Below, one piece after another: positions 8,006 through 15,785 of a DNA stretch of 64,000 nucleotides. A model generated the notes under the pieces. That model worked only from the letters and a program-made list of their open reading frames with translations. It had not been told where the DNA came from and did not search any database. Source of the DNA: Paenibacillus albidus (GTDB lineage Bacteria > Bacillota > Bacilli > Paenibacillales > Paenibacillaceae); NCBI RefSeq assembly GCF_014644435.1, contig NZ_BMKR01000025.1:34906-98905 (forward strand), in the 5' to 3' direction. The position numbers were made by a program, and so were the translations under genes. Every line of letters begins with the position of its first letter. The first letter of the stretch is position 1.

Positions 8006-8827
8006 TTATTTGACGCCCAGGCGCATTCTGTAACTAATGAGGACTTCCAGTGTACGGCCCTGAAAATACTGCTCCACCGCCGCCGTAAACGCTGTAATGT
8101 CCTCATTCAGCGCCGGGGAACCAAGCTTCAGTACCGCCTGAATACCTCCTTGGCTGAGGGTCAAGCCGACATATCGCTCTGCATCGCAGGACTCCAGGTT
8201 GTGAAAGACAATCTCCCGGGTGAATGAAAAGGCTCCGCTGGCCTGAATCCGGGCCAAATGACCTTCTTTATCCCATTTATGCGCTCTTTCTGCGTCCGGG
8301 AGAAGGGAGGCAAGGTGCGCATCAGCCGCGTGGATCAGATGATTGTACTGATCCTCGATCTCCGGCTGCAATACAAGCGGCCAGTCACAGTCGTAAGCGG
8401 CGAACACGCCGCCCTTCCGCAGACAGCGGGCAATGTCCCGAAGTGTGCTAACCGGCTCCATCCAGTGGAACGACTGTGAACAGGTAATAATATCCGCACT
8501 GCCGGAATCCAGGGGGAGCTGGTTGGAAAAGCCCTGCACAAACGAAATGGCAGCGGCATCCGGATCACTGCGGAGTTTGTCGAGTGCTTTTCCCAGCATG
8601 TCCGGGTTGGGTTCAATGCCAACCACGGAACCGGCGGAATCTTTCCACAAAAAAGTAGATAAGCCGGTTCCGCAGCCGATGTCTGCAACCAGTGCGGGGG
8701 AGTGACCCAGATATTGGGTCAGCAGCTTGATCACCATGGCAGGTGCTTCGGGACGGTAGCGGTCGTACTCATCCTGAAACCCCAGGAAGCGGTCAATGTT
8801 CTTTTTGCTGTTGCCTGCGGGTATCAT
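8006..8827 (-). CDS. Class I SAM-dependent methyltransferase
   Basis: 273 residues with the SAM-binding motif I VADIGCGTGLST (about residue 48), an acidic motif II at VVGIEPNPDM and the QSFHWM segment common in small-molecule methyltransferases of the type-11/25 class. The preceding AAGGAGG and ATG at 8827 support the start. No substrate-specific feature is recognised. It lies upstream of nothing obvious and shares only orientation with mqnD/mqnB, so pathway membership is not implied. Confidence 0.85.
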   Translation of the reverse strand: MIPAGNSKKNIDRFLGFQDEYDRYRPEAPAMVIKLLTQYLGHSPALVADIGCGTGLSTFLWKDSAGSVVGIEPNPDMLGKALDKLRSDPDAAAISFVQGFSNQLPLDSGSADIITCSQSFHWMEPVSTLRDIARCLRKGGVFAAYDCDWPLVLQPEIEDQYNHLIHAADAHLASLLPDAERAHKWDKEGHLARIQASGAFSFTREIVFHNLESCDAERYVGLTLSQGGIQAVLKLGSPALNEDITAFTAAVEQYFQGRTLEVLISYRMRLGVK

Positions 8828-8888
8828 GTCATTCCTCCTTGTTCATCAAGTGCACCATAAGGGTGATGTGGCGATTGAATAATCAGGT

Positions 8889-9740
8889 TTATCCCAGCAG
8901 CGCAGGATCTATTGCCGGAACAAGCCCTTCAGCAGCGGCCCGGCCCAGCAGCGCGGTAATGGCAGCATATCCGTCTTCTCCGAGATTCATGGAAAAATCA
9001 TTCACATAAAGGTCGATGTGCGACTTGGCCACTTCCGGGGACAGCTCTTGGGCATGGCTGAGCACATACTCCCTCGAATCCGTAGGATGGTCCCAGGCAT
9101 ATTGCAGCGAGCTGCGAATCCAGCCGCTGACGGCTTCCGCGTCCAGATCACGGCGTGCAATAATTGCACCGAGCGGAATCGGCAGACCCGTGTCGCTCTC
9201 CCACCAGCTGCCCAAATCGGTCAGCAGCCCAAGACCATAGGAAGGGTATGTGAACCGGGCCTCATGGATTACCAGACCCGCATCGATTCGGCCATCCCGC
9301 ACCGCAGGCATGATCTCGTCAAACGGCATGACGACTATCTCGCCGATTCCGCCGCTTACCTGCTGCGCCGCCCAGAGCCGGAACAGCAGATAAGCCGTTG
9401 AACGTTCGCTCGGCACGGCAATCCGGCGGCCGGCTAAATCGCTTGCCCGCTGGACAGACCCTGGGCCTCCGGCGGTCAGCAGCAGCGGGCCGCAGCCCCG
9501 GCCAAGCGCACCGCCGCAAGGCAGCAGTCTGTAGCGGTCGAGCACCCAGGGGAGGGCAGCGTAGGAGATTTTGAGCACTTCGGGCCCGGCTCCGTCCGCA
9601 GCGAGCGTGTTCGTAATATCAATGTCGGCATAAGTGACGCTCAGCTGAGGCGCGTCCGGTACAAGACCGTGCGCCCAGGCATGGAATACAAAAGTATCAT
9701 TAGGGCATGGTGAAAAAGCGATATTCAGCTCCGTTGTCAT
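8889..9740 (-). CDS. mqnD: 1,4-dihydroxy-6-naphthoate synthase MqnD
   Basis: 283-residue enzyme of the futalosine route to menaquinone. It converts cyclic dehypoxanthinyl futalosine to 1,4-dihydroxy-6-naphthoate. The N-terminus LNIAFSPCPNDTFVFHAW is characteristic of MqnD, and the fold is that of a periplasmic-binding-protein-like enzyme (VPSERSTAYLLFRLW, DAGLVIHEARFTY). The start codon overlaps the stop of mqnB by one base (TAATG), so the pair is translationally coupled. The other mqn genes are not in the window. Confidence 0.93.
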   Translation of the reverse strand: MTTELNIAFSPCPNDTFVFHAWAHGLVPDAPQLSVTYADIDITNTLAADGAGPEVLKISYAALPWVLDRYRLLPCGGALGRGCGPLLLTAGGPGSVQRASDLAGRRIAVPSERSTAYLLFRLWAAQQVSGGIGEIVVMPFDEIMPAVRDGRIDAGLVIHEARFTYPSYGLGLLTDLGSWWESDTGLPIPLGAIIARRDLDAEAVSGWIRSSLQYAWDHPTDSREYVLSHAQELSPEVAKSHIDLYVNDFSMNLGEDGYAAITALLGRAAAEGLVPAIDPALLG

Positions 9741-10429
9741 TACAGCACCTCCAGTAATATTGCTGCGGCTTCCGTCAGGGCGTTCAGCGCCGCAGGGATT
9801 TGCCAGGCCGCCCGGTCGCGCGGGCCGACCGGGTTCGAGACCGCGCGGAGCTCCAGTACCGGGAGCCCGAGCGCCCGGGCGGCCACGGCAACCCCGTGGC
9901 CTTCCATGGCTTCGCCGGCCGCGCCCGGATGGCGCGCGGCCAGAGCGGCGGCCGTCTCCGCGGTGCCGGTCGCCGTCGAGACCGTAAGCACGGGTCCCGT
10001 GCTTACCACAAGCCCGGCCGCTGCCAGCGCGGCCGCAAGGGCATGCGCCGTGCCGGAGTCCACCGGCACGGAGACGCTGCCGAAGCCGAGCTCGGCAGCG
10101 GACCGGAAGCCCTCGGGCGTCTCCGCCCCGAGGTCGGCGGCAATGATCTCGCTGGCGACGACCAGCGAGCCCAGGGGCGCCACCTCCGGGAACCCGCCGC
10201 CGATGCCGGCGTTCACCACGCAGCCGTAGTCGCCGGCAGCCAGAGCTGCGGCGGTACCCGCCGCCGCAGCTGCGGGCCCGGCACCCGCAGCGATTACATG
10301 GAACCTGTCGCTGCCGCCCAGGCCGCGCAGGACCGCATCACGCTCCGCCGCGACAGCAGTCACGATCAGAACGCGCGGAAGAGCGGCTTGTCCTTCTGCG
10401 GCCTCGCCGCGGGGATGTATTGAGTTCAA
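9740..10429 (-). CDS. mqnB: Futalosine hydrolase MqnB
   Basis: 229 residues from the TTG at 10429, which has GGAGG nine bases upstream; the frame is open further to a TTG at 10450 that lacks a ribosome site. MqnB is a nucleosidase of the MTAN/PNP fold that removes hypoxanthine from futalosine. Visible features are VLIVTAVAAERDAV at the N-terminus, NAGIGGGFP, the AMEGHGVA segment with the catalytic-site glutamate, and RAVSNPVGPRDRAAW. The gene is extremely GC- and alanine-rich relative to everything around it. Confidence 0.92.
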   Translation of the reverse strand: MNSIHPRGEAAEGQAALPRVLIVTAVAAERDAVLRGLGGSDRFHVIAAGAGPAAAAAGTAAALAAGDYGCVVNAGIGGGFPEVAPLGSLVVASEIIAADLGAETPEGFRSAAELGFGSVSVPVDSGTAHALAAALAAAGLVVSTGPVLTVSTATGTAETAAALAARHPGAAGEAMEGHGVAVAARALGLPVLELRAVSNPVGPRDRAAWQIPAALNALTEAAAILLEVL

Positions 10430-10595
10430 TCTTCTCAGCCTCCAGATCAAAAAAATGAATTATGTTGCGGCTTTCCGGATCGTCCAATAAGTTTGCTTCA
10501 TCTATAGGAGCCAAATTACAGGCAACGCTTTGCATAGAAAAGGATACGCCGTTTTGAAGGTCAGGTCAAACGCTGCATGTTTTTATAAAAGGGTG

Positions 10596-10658
10596 TTGAC
10601 AAAGAAGATTACACAGGTTATATTTATCTTAACTTAAAGATAATTAACTTAAAGATAA
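10596..10658 (+). promoter_or_regulatory. Promoter and operator of the MhqR-like regulator gene
   Basis: Consensus promoter TTGACA (10596-10601), 17-base spacer, TATATT (10619-10624). Directly after it, TATCTTAACTTAAAGATA (10625-10642) is a near-palindrome. Overlapping this, the 15-mer TTAACTTAAAGATAA occurs twice in tandem (10629-10643 and 10644-10658). The palindrome resembles the perfect one before doxX, so the regulator probably represses its own gene. Confidence 0.75.
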
Positions 10659-10686
10659 AGCACAGAAAGATAAGGAGGTGGCGGCA

Positions 10687-11154
10687 ATGGGTAAAGCTAA
10701 GGAAACAGCAGGTACAGTCGGTGCCGGGGATCTGGATCAGGCCTCATCGCTCAAATTGTTCGTGGTATTGTCGAAGGCTTACAAGAGCCTGATGGACAAC
10801 GCGGTGAAGGATATGAAGAGCCATGGTTTATCTTCCGCAGAATTCATGGTACTTGAAGTACTGTATCACAGAACGCGAATTCCGCTCCAGCAGATCGGCG
10901 AGAAGATTCTGGTGACCAGCGGCAGCATTACGTATAATATCGACAAGCTGGAGAATAAAGGGCTGTTGAAACGTGTCCCTTGCAGTGAGGACCGGCGTGT
11001 GACGTTTGCGGAGATCACAGAAGCGGGGCGTGAGCTGTTCGATGATATTTTTCCGCAGCATGTGTCTTCCATTCATCAACTGATGGGCGGACTGAACAAG
11101 GAAGAGAAGGATCAGGCAATCACGCTGCTCAAGAAACTCGGCAAAGGCGTATAG
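10687..11154 (+). CDS. mhqR: MarR-family repressor, MhqR-like
   Basis: 155-residue winged-helix regulator: LSSAEFMVLEVLYHR (helix 2), IPLQQIGEKILVTSGSITYNIDKLENKGLLKR (recognition helix region) and the wing PCSEDRRVTFAEITEAG. ATG 10687 is chosen because AAGGAGG is eight bases upstream; a GTG at 10678 abuts the ribosome site and is rejected. In Bacillus, MhqR represses DoxX, dioxygenase and hydrolase genes in response to quinones; the same three gene types follow here. The symbol rests on this context and on the operators, not on a search. Confidence 0.78.
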   Translation: MGKAKETAGTVGAGDLDQASSLKLFVVLSKAYKSLMDNAVKDMKSHGLSSAEFMVLEVLYHRTRIPLQQIGEKILVTSGSITYNIDKLENKGLLKRVPCSEDRRVTFAEITEAGRELFDDIFPQHVSSIHQLMGGLNKEEKDQAITLLKKLGKGV

Positions 11155-11232
11155 GATGGTTTTGCAGCGATAGAACAGTGCGTCCAGCCCTTTGCCGGCC
11201 TTATTTCATAAATAGAAAAACCAAAAATTTTT

Positions 11233-11257
11233 TTGCTAATATCTTAAGGTTAAGATA
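11233..11257 (+). promoter_or_regulatory. Perfect palindromic operator before doxX
   Basis: TATCTTAA-GG-TTAAGATA at 11240-11257 is a perfect inverted repeat with eight-base arms. It matches 15 of 18 positions of the site in front of the MarR gene. A TTGCTA at 11233-11238 may be the -35 box; the -10 is unclear. Placement across the promoter suits repression by the upstream MarR protein. Confidence 0.72.
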
Positions 11258-11288
11258 CTTAAAACAAAGAGAATGGAGAGGATTCAAG

Positions 11289-11696
11289 ATGGTTAGTGTA
11301 GGATTAGGATTGTTATTGATGAGATTGGTTATTGGGGTAGTATTCATAGGGCACGGAGCCCAGAAATTGTTTGGCTGGTTCGGAGGTTATGGCCCCAAAG
11401 GGACCGGCGGCTGGATGGAATCTATCGGCATTAAACCCGGGGTTGTCATGGCTGTGCTGGCGGGGTTGATGGAGCTGGTGGGCGGATTGCTGTTCACCCT
11501 TGGACTTCTGACTCCGGTTGCCGCCGTGCTGATTGCCGCTGCGATGCTGGGGGCGATCGTGAAGGTGCATGCACCCAACGGGTTCTGGTCTACAGCCAAC
11601 GGAATTGAGTTTCCGCTGATTCTGCTGGTAGTGGCTATCGGAGTGGCACTGGCCGGTCCGGGTTCAATCTCGCTGGATGCCCTGCTGTTCAACTGA
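11289..11696 (+). CDS. DoxX-family membrane protein (MhqP-like)
   Basis: 135 residues with four hydrophobic helices. The opening VGLGLLLMRLVIGVVFIGHGAQKLFGWFGGYG and later GFWSTANGIEFPLILL are typical of DoxX/MhqP proteins. GGAGAGG lies eight bases before the ATG at 11289; the frame is open upstream but without a ribosome site. Members are linked to thiol/quinone stress in Firmicutes. The operator immediately upstream ties it to the neighbouring MarR regulator. Confidence 0.85.
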   Translation: MVSVGLGLLLMRLVIGVVFIGHGAQKLFGWFGGYGPKGTGGWMESIGIKPGVVMAVLAGLMELVGGLLFTLGLLTPVAAVLIAAAMLGAIVKVHAPNGFWSTANGIEFPLILLVVAIGVALAGPGSISLDALLFN

Positions 11697-11734
11697 TCTT
11701 GAACTAAAAAATACAATAACAAGGAGAAAGTAAC

Positions 11735-11865
11735 GGAGGGGGATTTTGGAACTGTAGGAGCGGTAGCGTCCGCCTTTGTCCCCGGATTTCAACCGCTAGA
11801 AGCGGTTAGATTGAAGAAATCGGGGGACAACAGCGGCCGGAAGTCCAAACATTCACCGTAGTTAC
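11735..11865 (+). repeat. Structured dispersed repeat, copy 1
   Basis: About 130 bases that recur inverted at 63143-63275. Shared blocks include GATTTTGGAACTGTAGGAG-like, CCGCCTTTGTC, CGGATTTCAACC, CAGCGGCCGGAAGTCCAAA and ATTCACCGTAGT. The main stem pairs 11778-11790 with 11816-11828. Inside it is a hairpin AACCGCT-AGA-AGCGGTT. In copy 2 two C-G pairs of the main stem are replaced by T-A pairs, i.e. compensatory changes. It lies between doxX and the dioxygenase gene. Confidence 0.75.
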
Positions 11866-11942
11866 ACTTATGCTGATTGTGCATTTCTTTTGTTCAACTT
11901 ATACGAAACTTGAATTTACCCAACTTTAGGAGGAATATAATC

Positions 11943-12893
11943 ATGACTATGCAAACTGCCGGAATTCACCACATTACTGCCTTTGTAGGCGATCCACAAC
12001 GCAATGCTGACTTTTATGCCGGTATCCTGGGGCTGCGTCTGGTCAAGAAGACCATTAACTTTGATGCGCCGGAAGTTTATCATCTGTACTTCGGGGACGA
12101 ATCCGGTACACCGGGAACGATTATTACGTTTTTCCCTTTTGCCGGCGGCCGTAAGGGCAGAATCGGCGGCGGGCAGGTTGGTGTAACAACTTACGCCGTG
12201 CCGGCGGGATCACTGGCATTCTGGGAGCAGCGCCTGGCCGCTTACCGGATTCCGGTGACCAAGGTCAGCCGGATTAACGAGAACTATCTCTCCTTTGCCG
12301 ACTATGACGGCTTGCGTATTGAGCTTGTGGAACGGGAACAAGGGGCACTGAGCACCTGGTCGTTCGCCGGAATTCCTGTGGAACATGCGATCAAGGGTTT
12401 CGGAGGGGCCGTTCTTTACAGTACCGATCCGGACAAAACCGCAGATACCCTTAGCCGCACACTGGGCCTGACGCGTATTGCAGAGGGGGATGGATATATC
12501 CGTTACCAATCTACAGCCGACATCGGCAACATTATCGATCTGAGAGCCGAAGCTATGCCACACGGAGCAGGAGGTTCGGGTACGGTCCATCACATTGCCT
12601 GGCGTGCTGTCGATGATTCGCAGCAGCTGGAATGGGGCCGCCGGGTCCAAAGCCATGGATATCAGCCGACACCGGTGCAGGACCGGCAATACTTCAATGC
12701 CATCTACTTCCGTGAAGAAGGCGGTATCCTGTTCGAGATTGCGACTGACCCTCCGGGCTTTGCCCGTGATGAGGACCCTGACAAGCTGGGCGAGAAATTG
12801 ATGCTCCCTACTTGGTTTGAGCCGCACCGTGCGGTGATTGAAGAGAACCTGAGCCCGTTTACCATTCGTGAAATTGAGGTGAAGCAAGGATGA
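11943..12893 (+). CDS. Two-domain VOC ring-cleaving dioxygenase (MhqA/MhqO-like)
   Basis: 316 residues made of two glyoxalase/VOC repeats. The first starts GIHHITAFVGDPQRNADFYAGILGLRL. The second contains TVHHIAWRAVDDSQQLEWG and ends with ILFEIATDPPGFARDEDP. The histidines in these HH segments and the late glutamate are the usual metal ligands. The family is annotated as ring-cleaving dioxygenase and detoxifies hydroquinone-like compounds. AGGAGG lies eight bases before ATG 11943. The 3' end overlaps the hydrolase start (ATGA), forming an operon with it. Confidence 0.88.
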   Translation: MTMQTAGIHHITAFVGDPQRNADFYAGILGLRLVKKTINFDAPEVYHLYFGDESGTPGTIITFFPFAGGRKGRIGGGQVGVTTYAVPAGSLAFWEQRLAAYRIPVTKVSRINENYLSFADYDGLRIELVEREQGALSTWSFAGIPVEHAIKGFGGAVLYSTDPDKTADTLSRTLGLTRIAEGDGYIRYQSTADIGNIIDLRAEAMPHGAGGSGTVHHIAWRAVDDSQQLEWGRRVQSHGYQPTPVQDRQYFNAIYFREEGGILFEIATDPPGFARDEDPDKLGEKLMLPTWFEPHRAVIEENLSPFTIREIEVKQG

Positions 12894-13510
12894 TTCATAT
12901 TTTTAAAAAGGGCACAGACCTGTCCAAACCGACGCTTGTGTTATTCCATGGCACCGGCGGCAATGAGCACGATTTGCTTCCGCTTGCTGAAATGCTGTCC
13001 CCCGGTTCTTCGGTACTGGGCGTCCGGGGCAATGTGCTGGAGAACGGGATGCCCCGTTTCTTCCGGCGGCTTGCTGAAGGCATATTCGATGAAGAGGATT
13101 TGATCTTCCGTACCCGGGAAACAAAGGGATTTCTGGAGGAGGCTGCGGGCCGGTACGGCTTCGATGCCGGCAACCTGGTGGCCGTAGGCTATTCGAACGG
13201 TGCGAATATTGCCGGCAGCCTGCTGTTCCACTACAAGGACATTTTCCGCTTCGCAGTGCTGCTGCATCCGATGGTGCCGCTGCGGGGGCTTAAGCTCCCT
13301 TCCTTGGAAGGCGTGTCGGTCTTCATCGGAGCAGGTACCAACGATCCGATTATTCCATCGACCGAGACACGGGAGCTGGAAAGCCTGCTGCAGGGAGCGG
13401 GCGCAGAGGTAACAGCACATTGGGGCAACCAGGGGCACCGCCTGAGTGCGGCCGAAGCCGAAGCCGCAAGGCATTGGCTGGAGCAAAAAATGGCGTCACA
13501 GCACAACTAA
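12890..13510 (+). CDS. Alpha/beta hydrolase, MhqD-like carboxylesterase
   Basis: 206-residue hydrolase with oxyanion region LFHGTGGNEHDL, nucleophile elbow GYSNGA (Ser about 104), acid residue in GTNDPIIP and catalytic histidine in GNQGHRLS. Strand order and size fit the phospholipase/carboxylesterase type seen in MhqD. It starts inside the last codons of the dioxygenase gene. A terminator follows at 13519. A role in quinone or electrophile detoxification is inferred from the neighbours. Confidence 0.87.
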   Translation: MIHIFKKGTDLSKPTLVLFHGTGGNEHDLLPLAEMLSPGSSVLGVRGNVLENGMPRFFRRLAEGIFDEEDLIFRTRETKGFLEEAAGRYGFDAGNLVAVGYSNGANIAGSLLFHYKDIFRFAVLLHPMVPLRGLKLPSLEGVSVFIGAGTNDPIIPSTETRELESLLQGAGAEVTAHWGNQGHRLSAAEAEAARHWLEQKMASQHN

Positions 13511-13518
13511 GGAAAAGC

Positions 13519-13589
13519 ACCGCTTGCAGGAATCGCTAGGGTCAGGCATGACAATGCCCGGAAATAGCTCCTGCAGGCGGTTTTTTTTT
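13519..13589 (+). terminator. Terminator of the mhq-like operon
   Basis: ACCGCTTGCAGGA (13519-13531) pairs with TCCTGCAGGCGGT (13569-13581) with one internal irregularity. A run of nine T follows. Confidence 0.88.
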
Positions 13590-13739
13590 GCAGAATGCAG
13601 GTCATTTAGCCTGTACTAATCACCGCGAAGCCTTCCGGGAGCTCGGCTCGATAATTAAAAGTGGCGAATGCTCCGGATCCTTGGTACACTGTTAATCGTA
13701 AATGTTACTATTAAATAAAAACAAGGAGCTGGCCTACAC

Positions 13740-14552
13740 GTGAACAGCAAATCCAAAACCAATGCGGCTGCCCGGCTTCCCCGCGCCAAAGGCATTGATA
13801 TGGCTACTGTATATGCCCCCAAGGAATGCGCACGCAAAGTGAAGCGTATCGTACTGAGCGATATGAACCGGACGATTGTCCAGGAGTTCATTACCATTTT
13901 GGGTATGAAAGAGAAGTTTGAAGCGCAGGATGTGCCGCTGCCGAATAAAGTTGTTATGTTTGGACCTCCGGGAACCGGCAAAACCTTAACCGCTTTTTAT
14001 ATAGCGCATCTTCTCGAGCTTCCGCTTGTGCTGGTCCGTCTGGACGCGATTATTCACAGCCATCTGGGGGAGACGGGCAGCAACGTGCGGAAGATTTTTG
14101 ATTTTGCCAAGGCTACGCCTTGTGTGCTGTTTCTCGATGAATTCGATGCTCTGGGACGGATGCGTGATTCGAGCGATGAGGTGAAGGAGATGGCCCGGGT
14201 CGTGAATACGCTGCTGCAATGCCTGGATGAGTTCGGGGGAGACAGTATATTTGTCGCCGCCACGAATTTGGAGGAAGAGCTGGACCCGGCGATCTGGCGC
14301 CGGTTCGATACCAAAATGACTTACGCTCTTCCCACCCGGGCCGAGCGGCTTCAGTATATTGGGCTGCTGATCGGACCGGAGCTGACTGATACCGGGCTGG
14401 CGGCCAAGGCGGCGGAGCTGCTGGATGGATGCAGCTTTGCCGATCTGGAGCAGATTGTGCTGAAGGCCAAACGCAAAGCAATTATCGAGGACCGTGAGCT
14501 GGATATAACGGCTATCGAACAGGCTCTGTCCGAGTATGATCCGCGTAGATAA
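13740..14552 (+). CDS. Stand-alone AAA+ ATPase
   Basis: 270 residues with one AAA module: Walker A FGPPGTGKT (about 75-83), Walker B VLFLDEFDALG (about 126-136), sensor-1 FVAATN and arginine-finger region IWRRFDTKM. A small C-terminal helical lid ends in SEYDPRR. The sequence resembles FtsH/CDC48-type modules but lacks membrane, protease or second AAA domains, so its partner is unknown. The start is GTG 13740, with AAGGAGCT ten bases upstream. It appears monocistronic, with the mhq-like terminator upstream. Confidence 0.85.
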   Translation: MNSKSKTNAAARLPRAKGIDMATVYAPKECARKVKRIVLSDMNRTIVQEFITILGMKEKFEAQDVPLPNKVVMFGPPGTGKTLTAFYIAHLLELPLVLVRLDAIIHSHLGETGSNVRKIFDFAKATPCVLFLDEFDALGRMRDSSDEVKEMARVVNTLLQCLDEFGGDSIFVAATNLEEELDPAIWRRFDTKMTYALPTRAERLQYIGLLIGPELTDTGLAAKAAELLDGCSFADLEQIVLKAKRKAIIEDRELDITAIEQALSEYDPRR

Positions 14553-14706
14553 CCTTACAGGGAGCTTCCGCCATTCAGTCCAAGATGAAGGATGTTTTGC
14601 TGTTTTTTGAAATTTGTCATTTTTTTCAGGAAACTTGCAGGGGTTTGTCCGCCACGGCTGTCTAACCTAATAGTGTCATTTAAATGGGGTTTTTTATAAC
14701 GGATCT

Positions 14707-14715
14707 TGTTATAAT
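14707..14715 (+). promoter_or_regulatory. Extended -10 promoter of the flippase-like gene
   Basis: TGTTATAAT (14707-14715) is a perfect extended -10 element (TGnTATAAT); no convincing -35 hexamer is seen, as expected for this class. It lies about 43 bases before the ATG at 14758. Confidence 0.6.
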
Positions 14716-14757
14716 GGACAAATCCGGGGTTCCCCGGCAGTGAGGTTGGGTGAAAGC

Positions 14758-15753
14758 ATGCAATCTGAAAGACTGACATTAAAGCGGTTCAGAATAGTGA
14801 AACTGATGTTATCTATCTACCGGATGAGGGCGTTCAAGGTTCTTTTTCCGCTCTCCATCATAGCATTGGTATATTTGCAAGGGCAGCATGAACTGAAGCG
14901 GGTTCATCTGGGGCGTACGTTGTATGAACTGAAGCTGGTGCCTGCCCCGTTGATTATGCAGATGATGGGCATGGGCCTGCTCGCAGTGGCTGTGATGAGT
15001 GCCTATGATTATTTAATCAGGGCCCAATTCCGGATAAAAATAGGGCTGTGGCGTACCTTCCATTATGCGTGGATTGCCAATACATTTAATAATTTGATCG
15101 GCTTCGCCGGGGTGGCCGGCGTGGGTCTGCGGACACTGCTGTACAGAAAAAGTGGTGTGCCTCTGTCGGTGCTGACGCCAGCCATAGTATTTCTGTCGCC
15201 GCTTATGGTCTCGGGCTTGTCCTTGCTCGCCTGGGGCAATCTCATCGGGCTTCTTCCGGCTGGCATGTTATTCAAAGAGCATTATTGGCTTGGATTTGCC
15301 GTATGGGGAATGGCGCTTTATTTGCCTTTGTTTGTGCTAGTGCAGCGTTCATCGCTTTTTGCCAAATGGATGAACAAGGATCGGCAAAGAACCCCTTGGG
15401 TGACAGTGGCCGCATCTTTAGGCGCTTCACTTCTGGAATGGGCCTTTGCCGGTGTGACCTTCTGGACCATTGGAAACTGTTTGCTCGGTGGTGTACCCTT
15501 CATACCTATTTTCGGTATTTTTATTGTTGCCGCCATCGCCGGTATGCTGAGCATGGCGCCTGGCGGCATCGGCGCATTTGATCTGATTGCGCTGCTTGGG
15601 CTTACTCAGATGGGCTATGAACCCGATCAGGCGGTGGCGGTGCTTGTCATTTACCGGATGTTCTATTATATCGTTCCTTGGCTCATCGGACTTGTACTGG
15701 CCGCATTGGAGATTGGGCTGCAAGGGCGGAAGTTTTTCCGGCGCAGGGACTAA
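14758..15753 (+). CDS. MprF-like flippase-domain membrane protein (UPF0104/LPG synthetase TM family)
   Basis: 331 residues with about eight membrane helices. Conserved pieces such as FNNLIGFAGVAGVGLRTLLYRKSGV, SLLEWAFAGVTFWTIG and MLSMAPGGIGAFDLIALLGL match the N-terminal flippase half of MprF. The C-terminal aminoacyl-phosphatidylglycerol synthase domain is absent, so the protein alone cannot make lysyl-PG; it may translocate a lipid made by another enzyme. ATG 14758 is chosen with GAGGT 11 bases upstream. Convergent to the ECF genes. Confidence 0.82.
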   Translation: MQSERLTLKRFRIVKLMLSIYRMRAFKVLFPLSIIALVYLQGQHELKRVHLGRTLYELKLVPAPLIMQMMGMGLLAVAVMSAYDYLIRAQFRIKIGLWRTFHYAWIANTFNNLIGFAGVAGVGLRTLLYRKSGVPLSVLTPAIVFLSPLMVSGLSLLAWGNLIGLLPAGMLFKEHYWLGFAVWGMALYLPLFVLVQRSSLFAKWMNKDRQRTPWVTVAASLGASLLEWAFAGVTFWTIGNCLLGGVPFIPIFGIFIVAAIAGMLSMAPGGIGAFDLIALLGLTQMGYEPDQAVAVLVIYRMFYYIVPWLIGLVLAALEIGLQGRKFFRRRD

Positions 15754-15785
15754 GGGAGGCGCCCATCCCGCGGAGCGTGGTCCAT

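Noticed and set aside
7722..8106. Minus-strand ORFs across the repeat region downstream of tatC
   Set aside because: They run through the CCTGAGTCCG repeats and the terminator stem and have no ribosome site.
9760..10423. Plus-strand ORFs opposite mqnB
   Set aside because: GC-rich sequence has few stops in all frames; only the minus frame shows a conserved enzyme.
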